Source: Pieris napi (Eukaryota; Arthropoda; Insecta; Lepidoptera; Pieridae). From it: DNA of 64,000 nucleotides. The stretch is from positions 5,325,001 through 5,389,000 of the forward strand of contig NC_062251.1 in NCBI RefSeq assembly GCF_905475465.1, read 5' to 3'. Shown here in pieces: positions 36,470 through 51,400 of this stretch. Position 1 is the first letter of the stretch; the number at the start of each line of letters is the position of its first letter. The notes under the pieces are model-generated. The model had not been told where the DNA came from. It did not search any database and saw only the letters and a program-made list of their open reading frames with translations. A program made the position numbers and the translations under genes.

Positions 36470-39400
36470 AAGGCGGGTGGGGATCGAAACCACCCACTAT
36501 GATTTCTGCTTATATTTATTAAGCTGACAACATCACACACAGTACAAAATCTAATTATTTTACGAAATCTTACATCTTAAATGTGTGACAATTAATGTAA
36601 ACGTAAGTTTCAAGAAAAAAAAAAGAAATTAATAATTTAAAAAAAAATACAATTAAAATACTTACATACAATACTTTTACGGCCTCTCCTGACCGTGCAC
36701 CGTCCTCGGATGCACTGGTGATCTCTTCTTCGGGAGAACGGCATCTTGCTCGCCATGGTCACCAATATGTGGTTCGTGTATTCTTGAGGAAGCAGAAGGA
36801 TCAGTACACGCAGCTAAAGGCCCACCAACGTCATCGGGGTATTCGTCTTCGCAATCTGTGCAACAGTAATCCTGTTAATTAATCACGACGACATTACATT
36901 AGTGCCTAGTCTATCATACATCACGCATCCAAGGCCCTCATACAAAATCGCACTACCAAAACTTATTTAAAAGACTTCACTTTCAAAAACCACCGAATAA
37001 AAATAACAAAAACGTACTCACAGTATGCGGCCTCGACACCAACCACTTGTCTTGTCAACGTCCGATTAACAACAGAGCGCGTGGCACACTGAGGCCTTTC
37101 TTTTATAGAAGGCGGGTGGGGATCGAAACCACCCACTATGATTTCTGCTTATATTTATTAAGCTTACAACATCACACACAGTACAAAATCTAATTATTTT
37201 ACGAAATCTTACATCTTAAATGTGTGACAATTAATGTAAACGTAAGTTTCAAGAAAAAAAAAAGAAATTAATAATTTAAAAAAAAATACAATTAAAATAC
37301 TTACATACAATACTTTTACGGCCTCTCCTGACCGTGCACCGTCCTCGGATGCACTGGTGATCTCTTCTTCGGGAGAACGGCATCTTGCTCGCCATGGTCA
37401 CCAATATGTGGTTCGTGTATTCTTGAGGAAGCAGAAGGATCAGTACACGCAGCTAAAGGCCCACCAACGTCATCGGGGTATTCGTCTTCGCAATCTGTGC
37501 AACAGTAATCCTGTTAATTAATCACGACGACATTACATTAGTGCCTAGTCTATCATACATCACGCATCCAAGGCCCTCATACAAAATCGCACTACCAAAA
37601 CTTATTTAAAAGACTTCACTTTCAAAAACCACCGAATAAAAATAACAAAAACGTACTCACAGTATGCGGCCTCGACACCAACCACTTGTCTTGTCAACGT
37701 CCGAGCAACAACAGAGCGCGTGGCACACTGAGGCCTTTCTTTTATAGAAGGCGGGTGGGGATCGAAACCACCCACTATGATTTCTGCTTATATTTATTAA
37801 GCTGACAACATCACACACAGTACAAAATCTAATTATTTTACGAAATCTTACATCTAAAATGTGTGACAATTAATGTAAACGTAAGTTTCAAGAAAAAAAA
37901 AAGAAATTAATAATTTAAAAAAAAATACAATTAAAATACTTACATACAATACTTTTACGGCCTCTCCTGACCGTGCACCGTCCTCGGATGCACTGGTGAT
38001 CTCTTCTTCGGGAGAACGGCATCTTGCTCGCCATGGTCACCAATATGTGGTTCGTGTATTCTTGAGGAAGCAGAAGGATCAGTACACGCAGCTAAAGGCC
38101 CACCAACGTCATCGGGGTATTCGTCTTCGCAATCTGTGCAACAGTAATCCTGTTAATTAATCACGACGACATTACATTAGTGCCTAGTCTATCATACATC
38201 ACGCATCCAAGGCCCTCATACAAAATCGCACTACCAAAACTTATTTAAAAGACTTCACTTTCAAAAACCACCGAATAACAATAACAAAAACGTACTCACA
38301 GTATGCGGCCTCGACACCAACCACTTGTCTTGTCAACGTCCGAGCAACAACAGAGCGCGTGGCACACTGAGGCCTTTCTTTTATAGAAGGCGGGTGGGGA
38401 TCGAAACCACCCACTATGATTTCTGCTTATATTTATTAAGCTGACAACATCACACACAGTACAAAATCTAATTATTTTACGAAATCTTACATCTTAAATG
38501 TGTGACAATTAATGTAAACGTAAGTTTCAAGAAAAAAAAAAAAGAAATTAATAATTTAAAAAAAAATACAATTAAAATACTTACATACAATACTTTTACG
38601 GCCTCTCCTGACCGTGCACCGTCCTCGGATGCACTGGTGATCTCTTCTTCGGGAGAACGGCATCTTGCTCGCCATGGTCACCAATATGTGGTTCGTGTAT
38701 TCTTGAGGAAGCAGAAGGATCAGTACACGCAGCTAAAGGCCCACCAACGTCATCGGGGTATTCGTCTTCGCAATCTGTGCAACAGTAATCCTGTTAATTA
38801 ATCACGACGACATTACATTAGTGCCTAGTCTATCATACATCACGCATCCAAGGCCCTCATACAAAATCGCACTACCAAAACTTATTTAAAAGACTTCACT
38901 TTCAAAAACCACCGAATAAAAATAACAAAAACGTACTCACAGTATGCGGCCTCGACACCAACCACTTGTCTTGTCAACGTCCGAGCAACAACAGAGCGCG
39001 TGGCACACTGAGGCCTTTCTTTTATAGAAGGCGGGTGGGGATCGAAACCACCCACTATGATTTCTGCTTATTTTTATTAAGCTTACAACATCACACACAG
39101 TACAAAATCTAATTATTTTACGAAATCTTACATCTTAAATGTGTGACAATTAATGTAAACGTAAGTTTCAAGAAAAAAAAAAAAGAAATTAATAATTTAA
39201 AAAAAAATACAATTAAAATACTTACATACAATACTTTTACGGCCTCTCCTGACCGTGCACCGTCCTCGGATGCACTGGTGATCTCTTCTTCGGGAGAACG
39301 GCATCTTGCTCGCCATGGTCACCAATATGTGGTTCGTGTATTCTTGAGGAAGCAGAAGGATCAGTACACGCAGCTAAAGGCCCACCAACGTCATCGGGGT

Positions 39401-42400
39401 ATTCGTCTTCGCAATCTGTGCAACAGTAATCCTGTTAATTAATCACGACGACATTACATTAGTGCCTAGTCTATCATACATCACGCATCCAAGGCCCTCA
39501 TACAAAATCGCACTACCAAAACTTATTTAAAAGACTTCACTTTCAAAAACCACCGAATAAAAATAACAAAAACGTACTCACAGTATGCGGCCTCGACACC
39601 AACCACTTGTCTTGTCAACGTCCGAGCAACAACAGAGCGCGTGGCACACTGAGGCCTTTCTTTTATAGAAGGCGGGTGGGGATCGAAACCACCCACTATG
39701 ATTTCTGCTTATATTTATTAAGCTTACAACATCACACACAGTACAAAATCTAATTATTTTACGAAATCTTACATCTTAAATGTGTGACAATTAATGTAAA
39801 CGTAAGTTTCAAGAAAAAAAAAAAAGAAATTAATAATTTAAAAAAAAATACAATTAAAATACTTACATACAATACTTTTACGGCCTCTCCTGACCGTGCA
39901 CCGTCCTCGGATGCACTGGTGATCTCTTCTTCGAGAGAACGGCATCTTGCTCGCCATGGTCACCAATATGTGGTTCGTGTATTCTTGAGGAAGCAGAAGG
40001 ATCAGTACACGCAGCTAAAGGCCCACCAACGTCATCGGGGTATTCGTCTTCGCAATCTGTGCAACAGTAATCCTGTTAATTAATCACGACGACATTACAT
40101 TAGTGCCTAGTCTATCATACATCACGCATCCAAGGCCCTCATACAAAATCGCACTACTAAAACTTATTTAAAAGACTTCACTTTCAAAAACCACCGAATA
40201 AAAATAACAAAAACGTACTCACAGTATGCGGCCTCGACACCAACCACTTGTCTTGTCAACGTCCGAGCAACAACAGAGCGCGTGGCACACTGAGGCCTTT
40301 CTTTTATAGAAGGCGGGTGGGGATCGAAACCACCCACTATGATTTCTGCTTATATTTATTAAGCTGACAACATCACACACAGTACAAAATCTAATTATTT
40401 TACGAAATCTTACATCTTAAATGTGTGACAATTAATGTAAACGTAAGTTTCAAGAAAAAAAAAAGAAATTAATAATTTAAAAAAAAATACAATTAAAATA
40501 CTTACATACAATACTTTTACGGCCTCTCCTGACCGTGCACCGTCCTCGGATGCACTGGTGATCTCTTCTTCGGGAGAACGGCATCTTGCTCGCCATGGTC
40601 ACCAATATGTGGTTCGTGTATTCTTGAGGAAGCAGAAGGATCAGTACACGCAGCTAAAGGCCCACCAACGTCATCGGGGTATTCGTCTTCGCAATCTGTG
40701 CAACAGTAATCCTGTTAATTAATCACGACGACATTACATTAGTGCCTAGTCTATCATACATCACGCATCCAAGGCCCTCATACAAAATCGCACTACCAAA
40801 ACTTATTTAAAAGACTTCACTTTCAAAAACCACCGAATAAAAATAACAAAAACGTACTCACAGTATGCGGCCTCGACACCAACCACTTGTCTTGTCAACG
40901 TCCGAGCAACAACAGAGCGCGTGGCACACTGAGGCCTTTCTTTTATAGAAGGCGGGTGGGGATCGAAACCACCCACTATGATTTCTGCTTATTTTTATTA
41001 AGCTTACAACATCACACACAGTACAAAATCTAATTATTTTACGAAATCTTACATCTTAAATGTGTGACAATTAATGTAAACGTAAGTTTCAAGAAAAAAA
41101 AAAAAGAAATTAATAATTTAAAAAAAAATACAATTAAAATACTTACATACAATACTTTTACGGCCTCTCCTGACCGTGCACCGTCCTCGGATGCACTGGT
41201 GATCTCTTCTTCGGGAGAACGGCATCTTGCTCGCCATGGTCACCAATATGTGGTTCGTGTATTCTTGAGGAAGCAGAAGGATCAGTACACGCAGCTAAAG
41301 GCCCACCAACGTCATCGGGGTATTCGTCTTCGCAATCTGTGCAACAGTAATCCTGTTAATTAATCACGACGACATTACATTAGTGCCTAGTCTATCATAC
41401 ATCACGCATCCAAGGCCCTCATACAAAATCGCACTACCAAAACTTATTTAAAAGACTTCACTTTCAAAAACCACCGAATAAAAATAACAAAAACGTACTC
41501 ACAGTATGCGGCCTCGACACCAACCACTTGTCTTGTCAACGTCCGAGCAACAACAGAGCGCGTGGCACACTGAGGCCTTTCTTTTATAGAAGGCGGGTGG
41601 GGATCGAAACCACCCACTATGATTTCTGCTTATATTTATTAAGCTTACAACATCACACACAGTACAAAATCTAATTATTTTACGAAATCTTACATCTTAA
41701 ATGTGTGACAATTAATGTAAACGTAAGTTTCAAGAAAAAAAAAAGATATTAATAATTTAAAAAAAAATACAATTAAAATACTTACATACAATACTTTTAC
41801 GGCCTCTCCTGACCGTGCACCGTCCTCGGATGCACTGGTGATCTCTTCTTCGGGAGAACGGCATCTTGCTCGCCATGGTCACCAATATGTGGTTCGTGTA
41901 TTCTTGAGGAAGCAGAAGGATCAGTACACGCAGCTAAAGGCCCACCAACGTCATCGGGGTATTCGTCTTCGCAATCTGTGCAACAGTAATCCTGTTAATT
42001 AATCACGACGACATTACATTAGTGCCTAGTCTATCATACATCACGCATCCAAGGCCCTCATACAAAATCGCACTACCAAAACTTATTTAAAAGACTTCAC
42101 TTTCAAAAACCACCGAATAACAATAACAAAAACGTACTCACAGTATGCGGCCTCGACACCAACCACTTGTCTTGTCAACGTCCGAGCAACAACAGAGCGC
42201 GTGGCACACTGAGGCCTTTCTTTTATAGAAGGCGGGTGGGGATCGAAACCACCCACTATGATTTCTGCTTATATTTATTAAGCTGACAACATCACACACA
42301 GTACAAAATCTAATTATTTTACGAAATCTTACATCTTAAATGTGTGACAATTAATGTAAACGTAAGTTTCAAGAAAAAAAAAAAAGAAATTAATAATTTA

Positions 42401-45400
42401 AAAAAAAAATACAATTAAAATACTTACATACAATACTTTTACGGCCTCTCCTGACCGTGCACCGTCCTCGGATGCACTGGTGATCTCTTCTTCGAGAGAA
42501 CGGCATCTTGCTCGCCATGGTCACCAATATGTGGTTCGTGTATTCTTGAGGAAGCAGAAGGATCAGTACACGCAGCTAAAGGCCCACCAACGTCATCGGG
42601 GTATTCGTCTTCGCAATCTGTGCAACAGTAATCCTGTTAATTAATCACGACGACATTACATTAGTGCCTAGTCTATCATACATCACGCATCCAAGGCCCT
42701 CATACAAAATCGCACTACTAAAACTTATTTAAAAGACTTCACTTTCAAAAACCACCGAATAAAAATAACAAAAACGTACTCACAGTATGCGGCCTCGACA
42801 CCAACCACTTGTCTTGTCAACGTCCGAGCAACAACAGAGCGCGTGGCACACTGAGGCCTTTCTTTTATAGAAGGCGGGTGGGGATCGAAACCACCCACTA
42901 TGATTTCTGCTTATATTTATTAAGCTGACAACATCACACACAGTACAAAATCTAATTATTTTACGAAATCTTACATCTTAAATGTGTGACAATTAATGTA
43001 AACGTAAGTTTCAAGAAAAAAAAAAGAAATTAATAATTTAAAAAAAAATACAATTAAAATACTTACATACAATACTTTTACGGCCTCTCCTGACCGTGCA
43101 CCGTCCTCGGATGCACTGGTGATCTCTTCTTCGGGAGAACGGCATCTTGCTCGCCATGGTCACCAATATGTGGTTCGTGTATTCTTGAGGAAGCAGAAGG
43201 ATCAGTACACGCAGCTAAAGGCCCACCAACGTCATCGGGGTATTCGTCTTCGCAATCTGTGCAACAGTAATCCTGTTAATTAATCACGACGACATTACAT
43301 TAGTGCCTAGTCTATCATACATCACGCATCCAAGGCCCTCATACAAAATCGCACTACCAAAACTTATTTAAAAGACTTCACTTTCAAAAACCACCGAATA
43401 AAAATAACAAAAACGTACTCACAGTATGCGGCCTCGACACCAACCACTTGTCTTGTCAACGTCCGAGCAACAACAGAGCGCGTGGCACACTGAGGCCTTT
43501 CTTTTATAGAAGGCGGGTGGGGATCGAAACCACCCACTATGATTTCTGCTTATATTTATTAAGCTGACAACATCACACACAGTACAAAATCTAATTATTT
43601 TACGAAATCTTACATCTTAAATGTGTGACAATTAATGTAAACGTAAGTTTCAAGAAAAAAAAAAGAAATTAATAATTTAAAAAAAAATACAATTAAAATA
43701 CTTACATACAATACTTTTACGGCCTCTCCTGACCGTGCACCGTCCTCGGATGCACTGGTGATCTCTTCTTCGGGAGAACGGCATCTTGCTCGCCATGGTC
43801 ACCAATATGTGGTTCGTGTATTCTTGAGGAAGCAGAAGGATCAGTACACGCAGCTAAAGGCCCACCAACGTCATCGGGGTATTCGTCTTCGCAATCTGTG
43901 CAACAGTAATCCTGTTAATTAATCACGACGACATTACATTAGTGCCTAGTCTATCATACATCACGCATCCAAGGCCCTCATACAAAATCGCACTACCAAA
44001 ACTTATTTAAAAGACTTCACTTTCAAAAACCACCGAATAAAAATAACAAAAACGTACTCACAGTATGCGGCCTCGACACCAACCACTTGTCTTGTCAACG
44101 TCCGATTAACAACAGAGCGCGTGGCACACTGAGGCCTTTCTTTTATAGAAGGCGGGTGGGGATCGAAACCACCCACTATGATTTCTGCTTATATTTATTA
44201 AGCTTACAACATCACACACAGTACAAAATCTAATTATTTTACGAAATCTTACATCTTAAATGTGTGACAATTAATGTAAACGTAAGTTTCAAGAAAAAAA
44301 AAAAAGAAATTAATAATTTTAAAAAAAATACAATTAAAATACTTACATACAATACTTTTACGGCCTCTCCTGACCGTGCACCGTCCTCGGATGCACTGGT
44401 GATCTCTTCTTCGGGAGAACGGCATCTTGCTCGCCATGGTCACCAATATGTGGTTCGTGTATTCTTGAGGAAGCAGAAGGATCAGTACACGCAGCTAAAG
44501 GCCCACCAACGTCATCGGGGTATTCGTCTTCGCAATCTGTGCAACAGTAATCCTGTTAATTAATCACGACGACATTACATTAGTGCCTAGTCTATCATAC
44601 ATCACGCATCCAAGGCCCTCATACAAAATCGCACTACTAAAACTTATTTAAAAGACTTCACTTTCAAAAACCACCGAATAAAAATAACAAAAACGTACTC
44701 ACAGTATGCGGCCTCGACACCAACCACTTGTCTTGTCAACGTCCGAGCAACAACAGAGCGCGTGGCACACTGAGGCCTTTCTTTTATAGAAGGCGGGTGG
44801 GGATCGAAACCACCCACTATGATTTCTGCTTATATTTATTAAGCTGACAACATCACACACAGTACAAAATCTAATTATTTTACGAAATCTTACATCTTAA
44901 ATGTGTGACAATTAATGTAAACGTAAGTTTCAAGAAAAAAAAAAAAGAAATTAATAATTTAAAAAAAAATACAATTAAAATACTTACATACAATACTTTT
45001 ACGGCCTCTCCTGACCGTGCACCGTCCTCGGATGCACTGGTGATCTCTTCTTCGGGAGAACGGCATCTTGCTCGCCATGGTCACCAATATGTGGTTCGTG
45101 TATTCTTGAGGAAGCAGAAGGATCAGTACACGCAGCTAAAGGCCCACCAACGTCATCGGGGTATTCGTCTTCGCAATCTGTGCAACAGTAATCCTGTTAA
45201 TTAATCACGACGACATTACATTAGTGCCTAGTCTATCATACATCACGCATCCAAGGCCCTCATACAAAATCGCACTACTAAAACTTATTTAAAAGACTTC
45301 ACTTTCAAAAACCACCGAATAAAAATAACAAAAACGTACTCACAGTATGCGGCCTCGACACCAACCACTTGTCTTGTCAACGTCCGAGCAACAACAGAGC

Positions 45401-48400
45401 GCGTGGCACACTGAGGCCTTTCTTTTATAGAAGGCGGGTGGGGATCGAAACCACCCACTATGATTTCTGCTTATATTTATTAAGCTGACAACATCACACA
45501 CAGTACAAAATCTAATTATTTTACGAAATCTTACATCTTAAATGTGTGACAATTAATGTAAACGTAAGTTTCAAGAAAAAAAAAAGAAATTAATAATTTA
45601 AAAAAAAATACAATTAAAATACTTACATACAATACTTTTACGGCCTCTCCTGACCGTGCACCGTCCTCGGATGCACTGGTGATCTCTTCTTCGGGAGAAC
45701 GGCATCTTGCTCGCCATGGTCACCAATATGTGGTTCGTGTATTCTTGAGGAAGCAGAAGGATCAGTACACGCAGCTAAAGGCCCACCAACGTCATCGGGG
45801 TATTCGTCTTCGCAATCTGTGCAACAGTAATCCTGTTAATTAATCACGACGACATTACATTAGTGCCTAGTCTATCATACATCACGCATCCAAGGCCCTC
45901 ATACAAAATCGCACTACCAAAACTTATTTAAAAGACTTCACTTTCAAAAACCACCGAATAAAAATAACAAAAACGTACTCACAGTATGCGGCCTCGACAC
46001 CAACCACTTGTCTTGTCAACGTCCGATTAACAACAGAGCGCGTGGCACACTGAGGCCTTTCTTTTATAGAAGGCGGGTGGGGATCGAAACCACCCACTAT
46101 GATTTCTGCTTATATTTATTAAGCTTACAACATCACACACAGTACAAAATCTAATTATTTTACGAAATCTTACATCTAAAATGTGTGACAATTAATGTAA
46201 ACGTAAGTTTCAAGAAAAAAAAAAGAAATTAATAATTTAAAAAAAAATACAATTAAAATACTTACATACAATACTTTTACGGCCTCTCCTGACCGTGCAC
46301 CGTCCTCGGATGCACTGGTGATCTCTTCTTCGGGAGAACGGCATCTTGCTCGCCATGGTCACCAATATGTGGTTCGTGTATTCTTGAGGAAGCAGAAGGA
46401 TCAGTACACGCAGCTAAAGGCCCACCAACGTCATCGGGGTATTCGTCTTCGCAATCTGTGCAACAGTAATCCTGTTAATTAATCACGACGACATTACATT
46501 AGTGCCTAGTCTATCATACATCACGCATCCAAGGCCCTCATACAAAATCGCACTACTAAAACTTATTTAAAAGACTTCACTTTCAAAAACCACCGAATAA
46601 AAATAACAAAAACGTACTCACAGTATGCGGCCTCGACACCAACCACTTGTCTTGTCAACGTCCGAGCAACAACAGAGCGCGTGGCACACTGAGGCCTTTC
46701 TTTTATAGAAGGCGGGTGGGGATCGAAACCACCCACTATGATTTCTGCTTATATTTATTAAGCTGACAACATCACACACAGTACAAAATCTAATTATTTT
46801 ACGAAATCTTACATCTTAAATGTGTGACAATTAATGTAAACGTAAGTTTCAAGAAAAAAAAAAGAAATTAATAATTTAAAAAAAAATACAATTAAAATAC
46901 TTACATACAATACTTTTACGGCCTCTCCTGACCGTGCACCGTCCTCGGATGCACTGGTGATCTCTTCTTCGGGAGAACGGCATCTTGCTCGCCATGGTCA
47001 CCAATATGTGGTTCGTGTATTCTTGAGGAAGCAGAAGGATCAGTACACGCAGCTAAAGGCCCACCAACGTCATCGGGGTATTCGTCTTCGCAATCTGTGC
47101 AACAGTAATCCTGTTAATTAATCACGACGACATTACATTAGTGCCTAGTCTATCATACATCACGCATCCAAGGCCCTCATACAAAATCGCACTACCAAAA
47201 CTTATTTAAAAGACTTCACTTTCAAAAACCACCGAATAAAAATAACAAAAACGTACTCACAGTATGCGGCCTCGACACCAACCACTTGTCTTGTCAACGT
47301 CCGATTAACAACAGAGCGCGTGGCACACTGAGGCCTTTCTTTTATAGAAGGCGGGTGGGGATCGAAACCACCCACTATGATTTCTGCTTATATTTATTAA
47401 GCTTACAACATCACACACAGTACAAAATCTAATTATTTTACGAAATCTTACATCTAAAATGTGTGACAATTAATGTAAACGTAAGTTTCAAGAAAAAAAA
47501 AAGAAATTAATAATTTAAAAAAAAATACAATTAAAATACTTACATACAATACTTTTACGGCCTCTCCTGACCGTGCACCGTCCTCGGATGCACTGGTGAT
47601 CTCTTCTTCGGGAGAACGGCATCTTGCTCGCCATGGTCACCAATATGTGGTTCGTGTATTCTTGAGGAAGCAGAAGGATCAGTACACGCAGCTAAAGGCC
47701 CACCAACGTCATCGGGGTATTCGTCTTCGCAATCTGTGCAACAGTAATCCTGTTAATTAATCACGACGACATTACATTAGTGCCTAGTCTATCATACATC
47801 ACGCATCCAAGGCCCTCATACAAAATCGCACTACCAAAACTTATTTAAAAGACTTCACTTTCAAAAACCACCGAATAAAAATAACAAAAACGTACTCACA
47901 GTATGCGGCCTCGACACCAACCACTTGTCTTGTCAACGTCCGAGCAACAACAGAGCGCGTGGCACACTGAGGCCTTTCTTTTATAGAAGGCGGGTGGGGA
48001 TCGAAACCACCCACTATGATTTCTGCTTATTTTTATTAAGCTTACAACATCACACACAGTACAAAATCTAATTATTTTACGAAATCTTACATCTTAAATG
48101 TGTGACAATTAATGTAAACGTAAGTTTCAAGAAAAAAAAAAAAGAAATTAATAATTTTAAAAAAAATACAATTAAAATACTTACATACAATACTTTTACG
48201 GCCTCTCCTGACCGTGCACCGTCCTCGGATGCACTGGTGATCTCTTCTTCGGGAGAACGGCATCTTGCTCGCCATGGTCACCAATATGTGGTTCGTGTAT
48301 TCTTGAGGAAGCAGAAGGATCAGTACACGCAGCTAAAGGCCCACCAACGTCATCGGGGTATTCGTCTTCGCAATCTGTGCAACAGTAATCCTGTTAATTA

Positions 48401-51400
48401 ATCACGACGACATTACATTAGTGCCTAGTCTATCATACATCACGCATCCAAGGCCCTCATACAAAATCGCACTACTAAAACTTATTTAAAAGACTTCACT
48501 TTCAAAAACCACCGAATAAAAATAACAAAAACGTACTCACAGTATGCGGCCTCGACACCAACCACTTGTCTTGTCAACGTCCGAGCAACAACAGAGCGCG
48601 TGGCACACTGAGGCCTTTCTTTTATAGAAGGCGGGTGGGGATCGAAACCACCCACTATGATTTCTGCTTATATTTATTAAGCTGACAACATCACACACAG
48701 TACAAAATCTAATTATTTTACGAAATCTTACATCTTAAATGTGTGACAATTAATGTAAACGTAAGTTTCAAGAAAAAAAAAAAAAGAAATTAATAATTTA
48801 AAAAAAAATACAATTAAAATACTTACATACAATACTTTTACGGCCTCTCCTGACCGTGCACCGTCCTCGGATGCACTGGTGATCTCTTCTTCGGGAGAAC
48901 GGCATCTTGCTCGCCATGGTCACCAATATGTGGTTCGTGTATTCTTGAGGAAGCAGAAGGATCAGTACACGCAGCTAAAGGCCCACCAACGTCATCGGGG
49001 TATTCGTCTTCGCAATCTGTGCAACAGTAATCCTGTTAATTAATCACGACGACATTACATTAGTGCCTAGTCTATCATACATCACGCATCCAAGGCCCTC
49101 ATACAAAATCGCACTACTAAAACTTATTTAAAAGACTTCACTTTCAAAAACCACCGAATAAAAATAACAAAAACGTACTCACAGTATGCGGCCTCGACAC
49201 CAACCACTTGTCTTGTCAACGTCCGAGCAACAACAGAGCGCGTGGCACACTGAGGCCTTTCTTTTATAGAAGGCGGGTGGGGATCGAAACCACCCACTAT
49301 GATTTCTGCTTATATTTATTAAGCTGACAACATCACACACAGTACAAACTCTAATTATTTTACGAAATCTTACATCTTAAATGTGTGACAATTAATGTAA
49401 ACGTAAGTTTCAAAAAAAAAAAAAAAATTAATAATTTTACAAAAAATACAATTAAAATACTTACATACAATACTTTTACGGCCTCTCCTGACCGTGCACC
49501 GTCCTCGGATGCACTGGTGATCTCTTCTTCGGGAGAACGGCATCTTGCTCGCCATGGTCACCAATATGTGGTTCGTGTATTCTTGAGGAAGCAGAAGGAT
49601 CAGTACACGCAGCTAAAGGCCCACCAACGTCATCGGGGTATTCGTCTTCGCAATCTGTGCAACAGTAATCCTGTTAATTAATCACGACGACATTACATTA
49701 GTGCCTAGTCTATCATACATCACGCATCCAAGGCCCTCATACAAAATCGCACTACCAAAACTTATTTAAAAGACTTCACTTTCAAAAACCACCGAATAAA
49801 AATAACAAAAACGTACTCACAGTATGCGGCCTCGACACCAACCACTTGTCTTGTCAACGTCCGATTAACAACAGAGCGCGTGGCACACTGAGGCCTTTCT
49901 TTTATAGAAGGCGGGTGGGGATCGAAACCACCCACTATGATTTCTGCTTATATTTATTAAGCTTACAACATCACACACAGTACAAAATCTAATTATTTTA
50001 CGAAATCTTACATCTAAAATGTGTGACAATTAATGTAAACGTAAGTTTCAAGAAAAAAAAAAGAAATTAATAATTTAAAAAAAAATACAATTAAAATACT
50101 TACATACAATACTTTTACGGCCTCTCCTGACCGTGCACCGTCCTCGGATGCACTGGTGATCTCTTCTTCGGGAGAACGGCATCTTGCTCGCCATGGTCAC
50201 CAATATGTGGTTCGTGTATTCTTGAGGAAGCAGAAGGATCAGTACACGCAGCTAAAGGCCCACCAACGTCATCGGGGTATTCGTCTTCGCAATCTGTGCA
50301 ACAGTAATCCTGTTAATTAATCACGACGACATTACATTAGTGCCTAGTCTATCATACATCACGCATCCAAGGCCCTCATACAAAATCGCACTACCAAAAC
50401 TTATTTAAAAGACTTCACTTTCAAAAACCACCGAATAAAAATAACAAAAACGTACTCACAGTATGCGGCCTCGACACCAACCACTTGTCTTGTCAACGTC
50501 CGAGCAACAACAGAGCGCGTGGCACACTGAGGCCTTTCTTTTATAGAAGGCGGGTGGGGATCGAAACCACCCACTATGATTTCTGCTTATATTTATTAAG
50601 CTGACAACATCACACACAGTACAAAATCTAATTATTTTACGAAATCTTACATCTTAAATGTGTGACAATTAATGTAAACGTAAGTTTCAAGAAAAAAAAA
50701 AAAGAAATTAATAATTTAAAAAAAAATACAATTAAAATACTTACATACAATACTTTTACGGCCTCTCCTGACCGTGCACCGTCCTCGGATGCACTGGTGA
50801 TCTCTTCTTCGGGAGAACGGCATCTTGCTCGCCATGGTCACCAATATGTGGTTCGTGTATTCTTGAGGAAGCAGAAGGATCAGTACACGCAGCTAAAGGC
50901 CCACCAACGTCATCGGGGTATTCGTCTTCGCAATCTGTGCAACAGTAATCCTGTTAATTAATCACGACGACATTACATTAGTGCCTAGTCTATCATACAT
51001 CACGCATCCAAGGCCCTCATACAAAATCGCACTACCAAAACTTATTTAAAAGACTTCACTTTCAAAAACCACCGAATAAAAATAACAAAAACGTACTCAC
51101 AGTATGCGGCCTCGACACCAACCACTTGTCTTGTCAACGTCCGATTAACAACAGAGCGCGTGGCACACTGAGGCCTTTCTTTTATAGAAGGCGGGTGGGG
51201 ATCGAAACCACCCACTATGATTTCTGCTTATATTTATTAAGCTTACAACATCACACACAGTACAAAATCTAATTATTTTACGAAATCTTACATCTAAAAT
51301 GTGTGACAATTAATGTAAACGTAAGTTTCAAGAAAAAAAAAAGAAATTAATAATTTAAAAAAAAATACAATTAAAATACTTACATACAATACTTTTACGG

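Larger units (their letters stand above)
35876..36470 (-). other. Representative array-C unit read as a compact gene
   Basis: Minus-strand model for one unit, in transcription order. A TATA box at 36461-36469 is followed by a presumed start near 36435. Exon 1 runs to 36383 and has no ATG. The 5' splice site is GTGAGT at 36377-36382. The intron covers 36233-36382 (150 bp), with a CACTAAT branch-like motif and a TTAATTAACAG acceptor. Exon 2 occupies 36027-36232 (206 bp), and a second possible donor (GTAAGT, 36021-36026) follows it. AATAAA at 35876-35881 lies about 45 bp before the next unit's TATA box. All these signals recur in nearly every unit. What is seen is the ordered set of motifs; that they are used is inference. 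Confidence 0.5.

Noticed and set aside
36463..36500. tRNA gene at the T-arm-like hairpin
   Set aside because: Only a B-box-like loop is present. No A box, anticodon arm or acceptor stem can be drawn around it.
37657..37869. 70-codon minus-strand frame in several array-C units
   Set aside because: It has no ATG start and spans the AATAAA, the TATA box and exon 1 up to the donor, so it cuts across the regulatory layout. It is a shadow of the repeat.
38502..38801. Recurring 98-99 codon plus-strand frame (TINVNVSFKKKKK...) in many array-C units
   Set aside because: It starts with GTG and not ATG, crosses an A-run of variable length, and is antisense to the block with splice sites. Its repetition only reflects the near-identity of the units.
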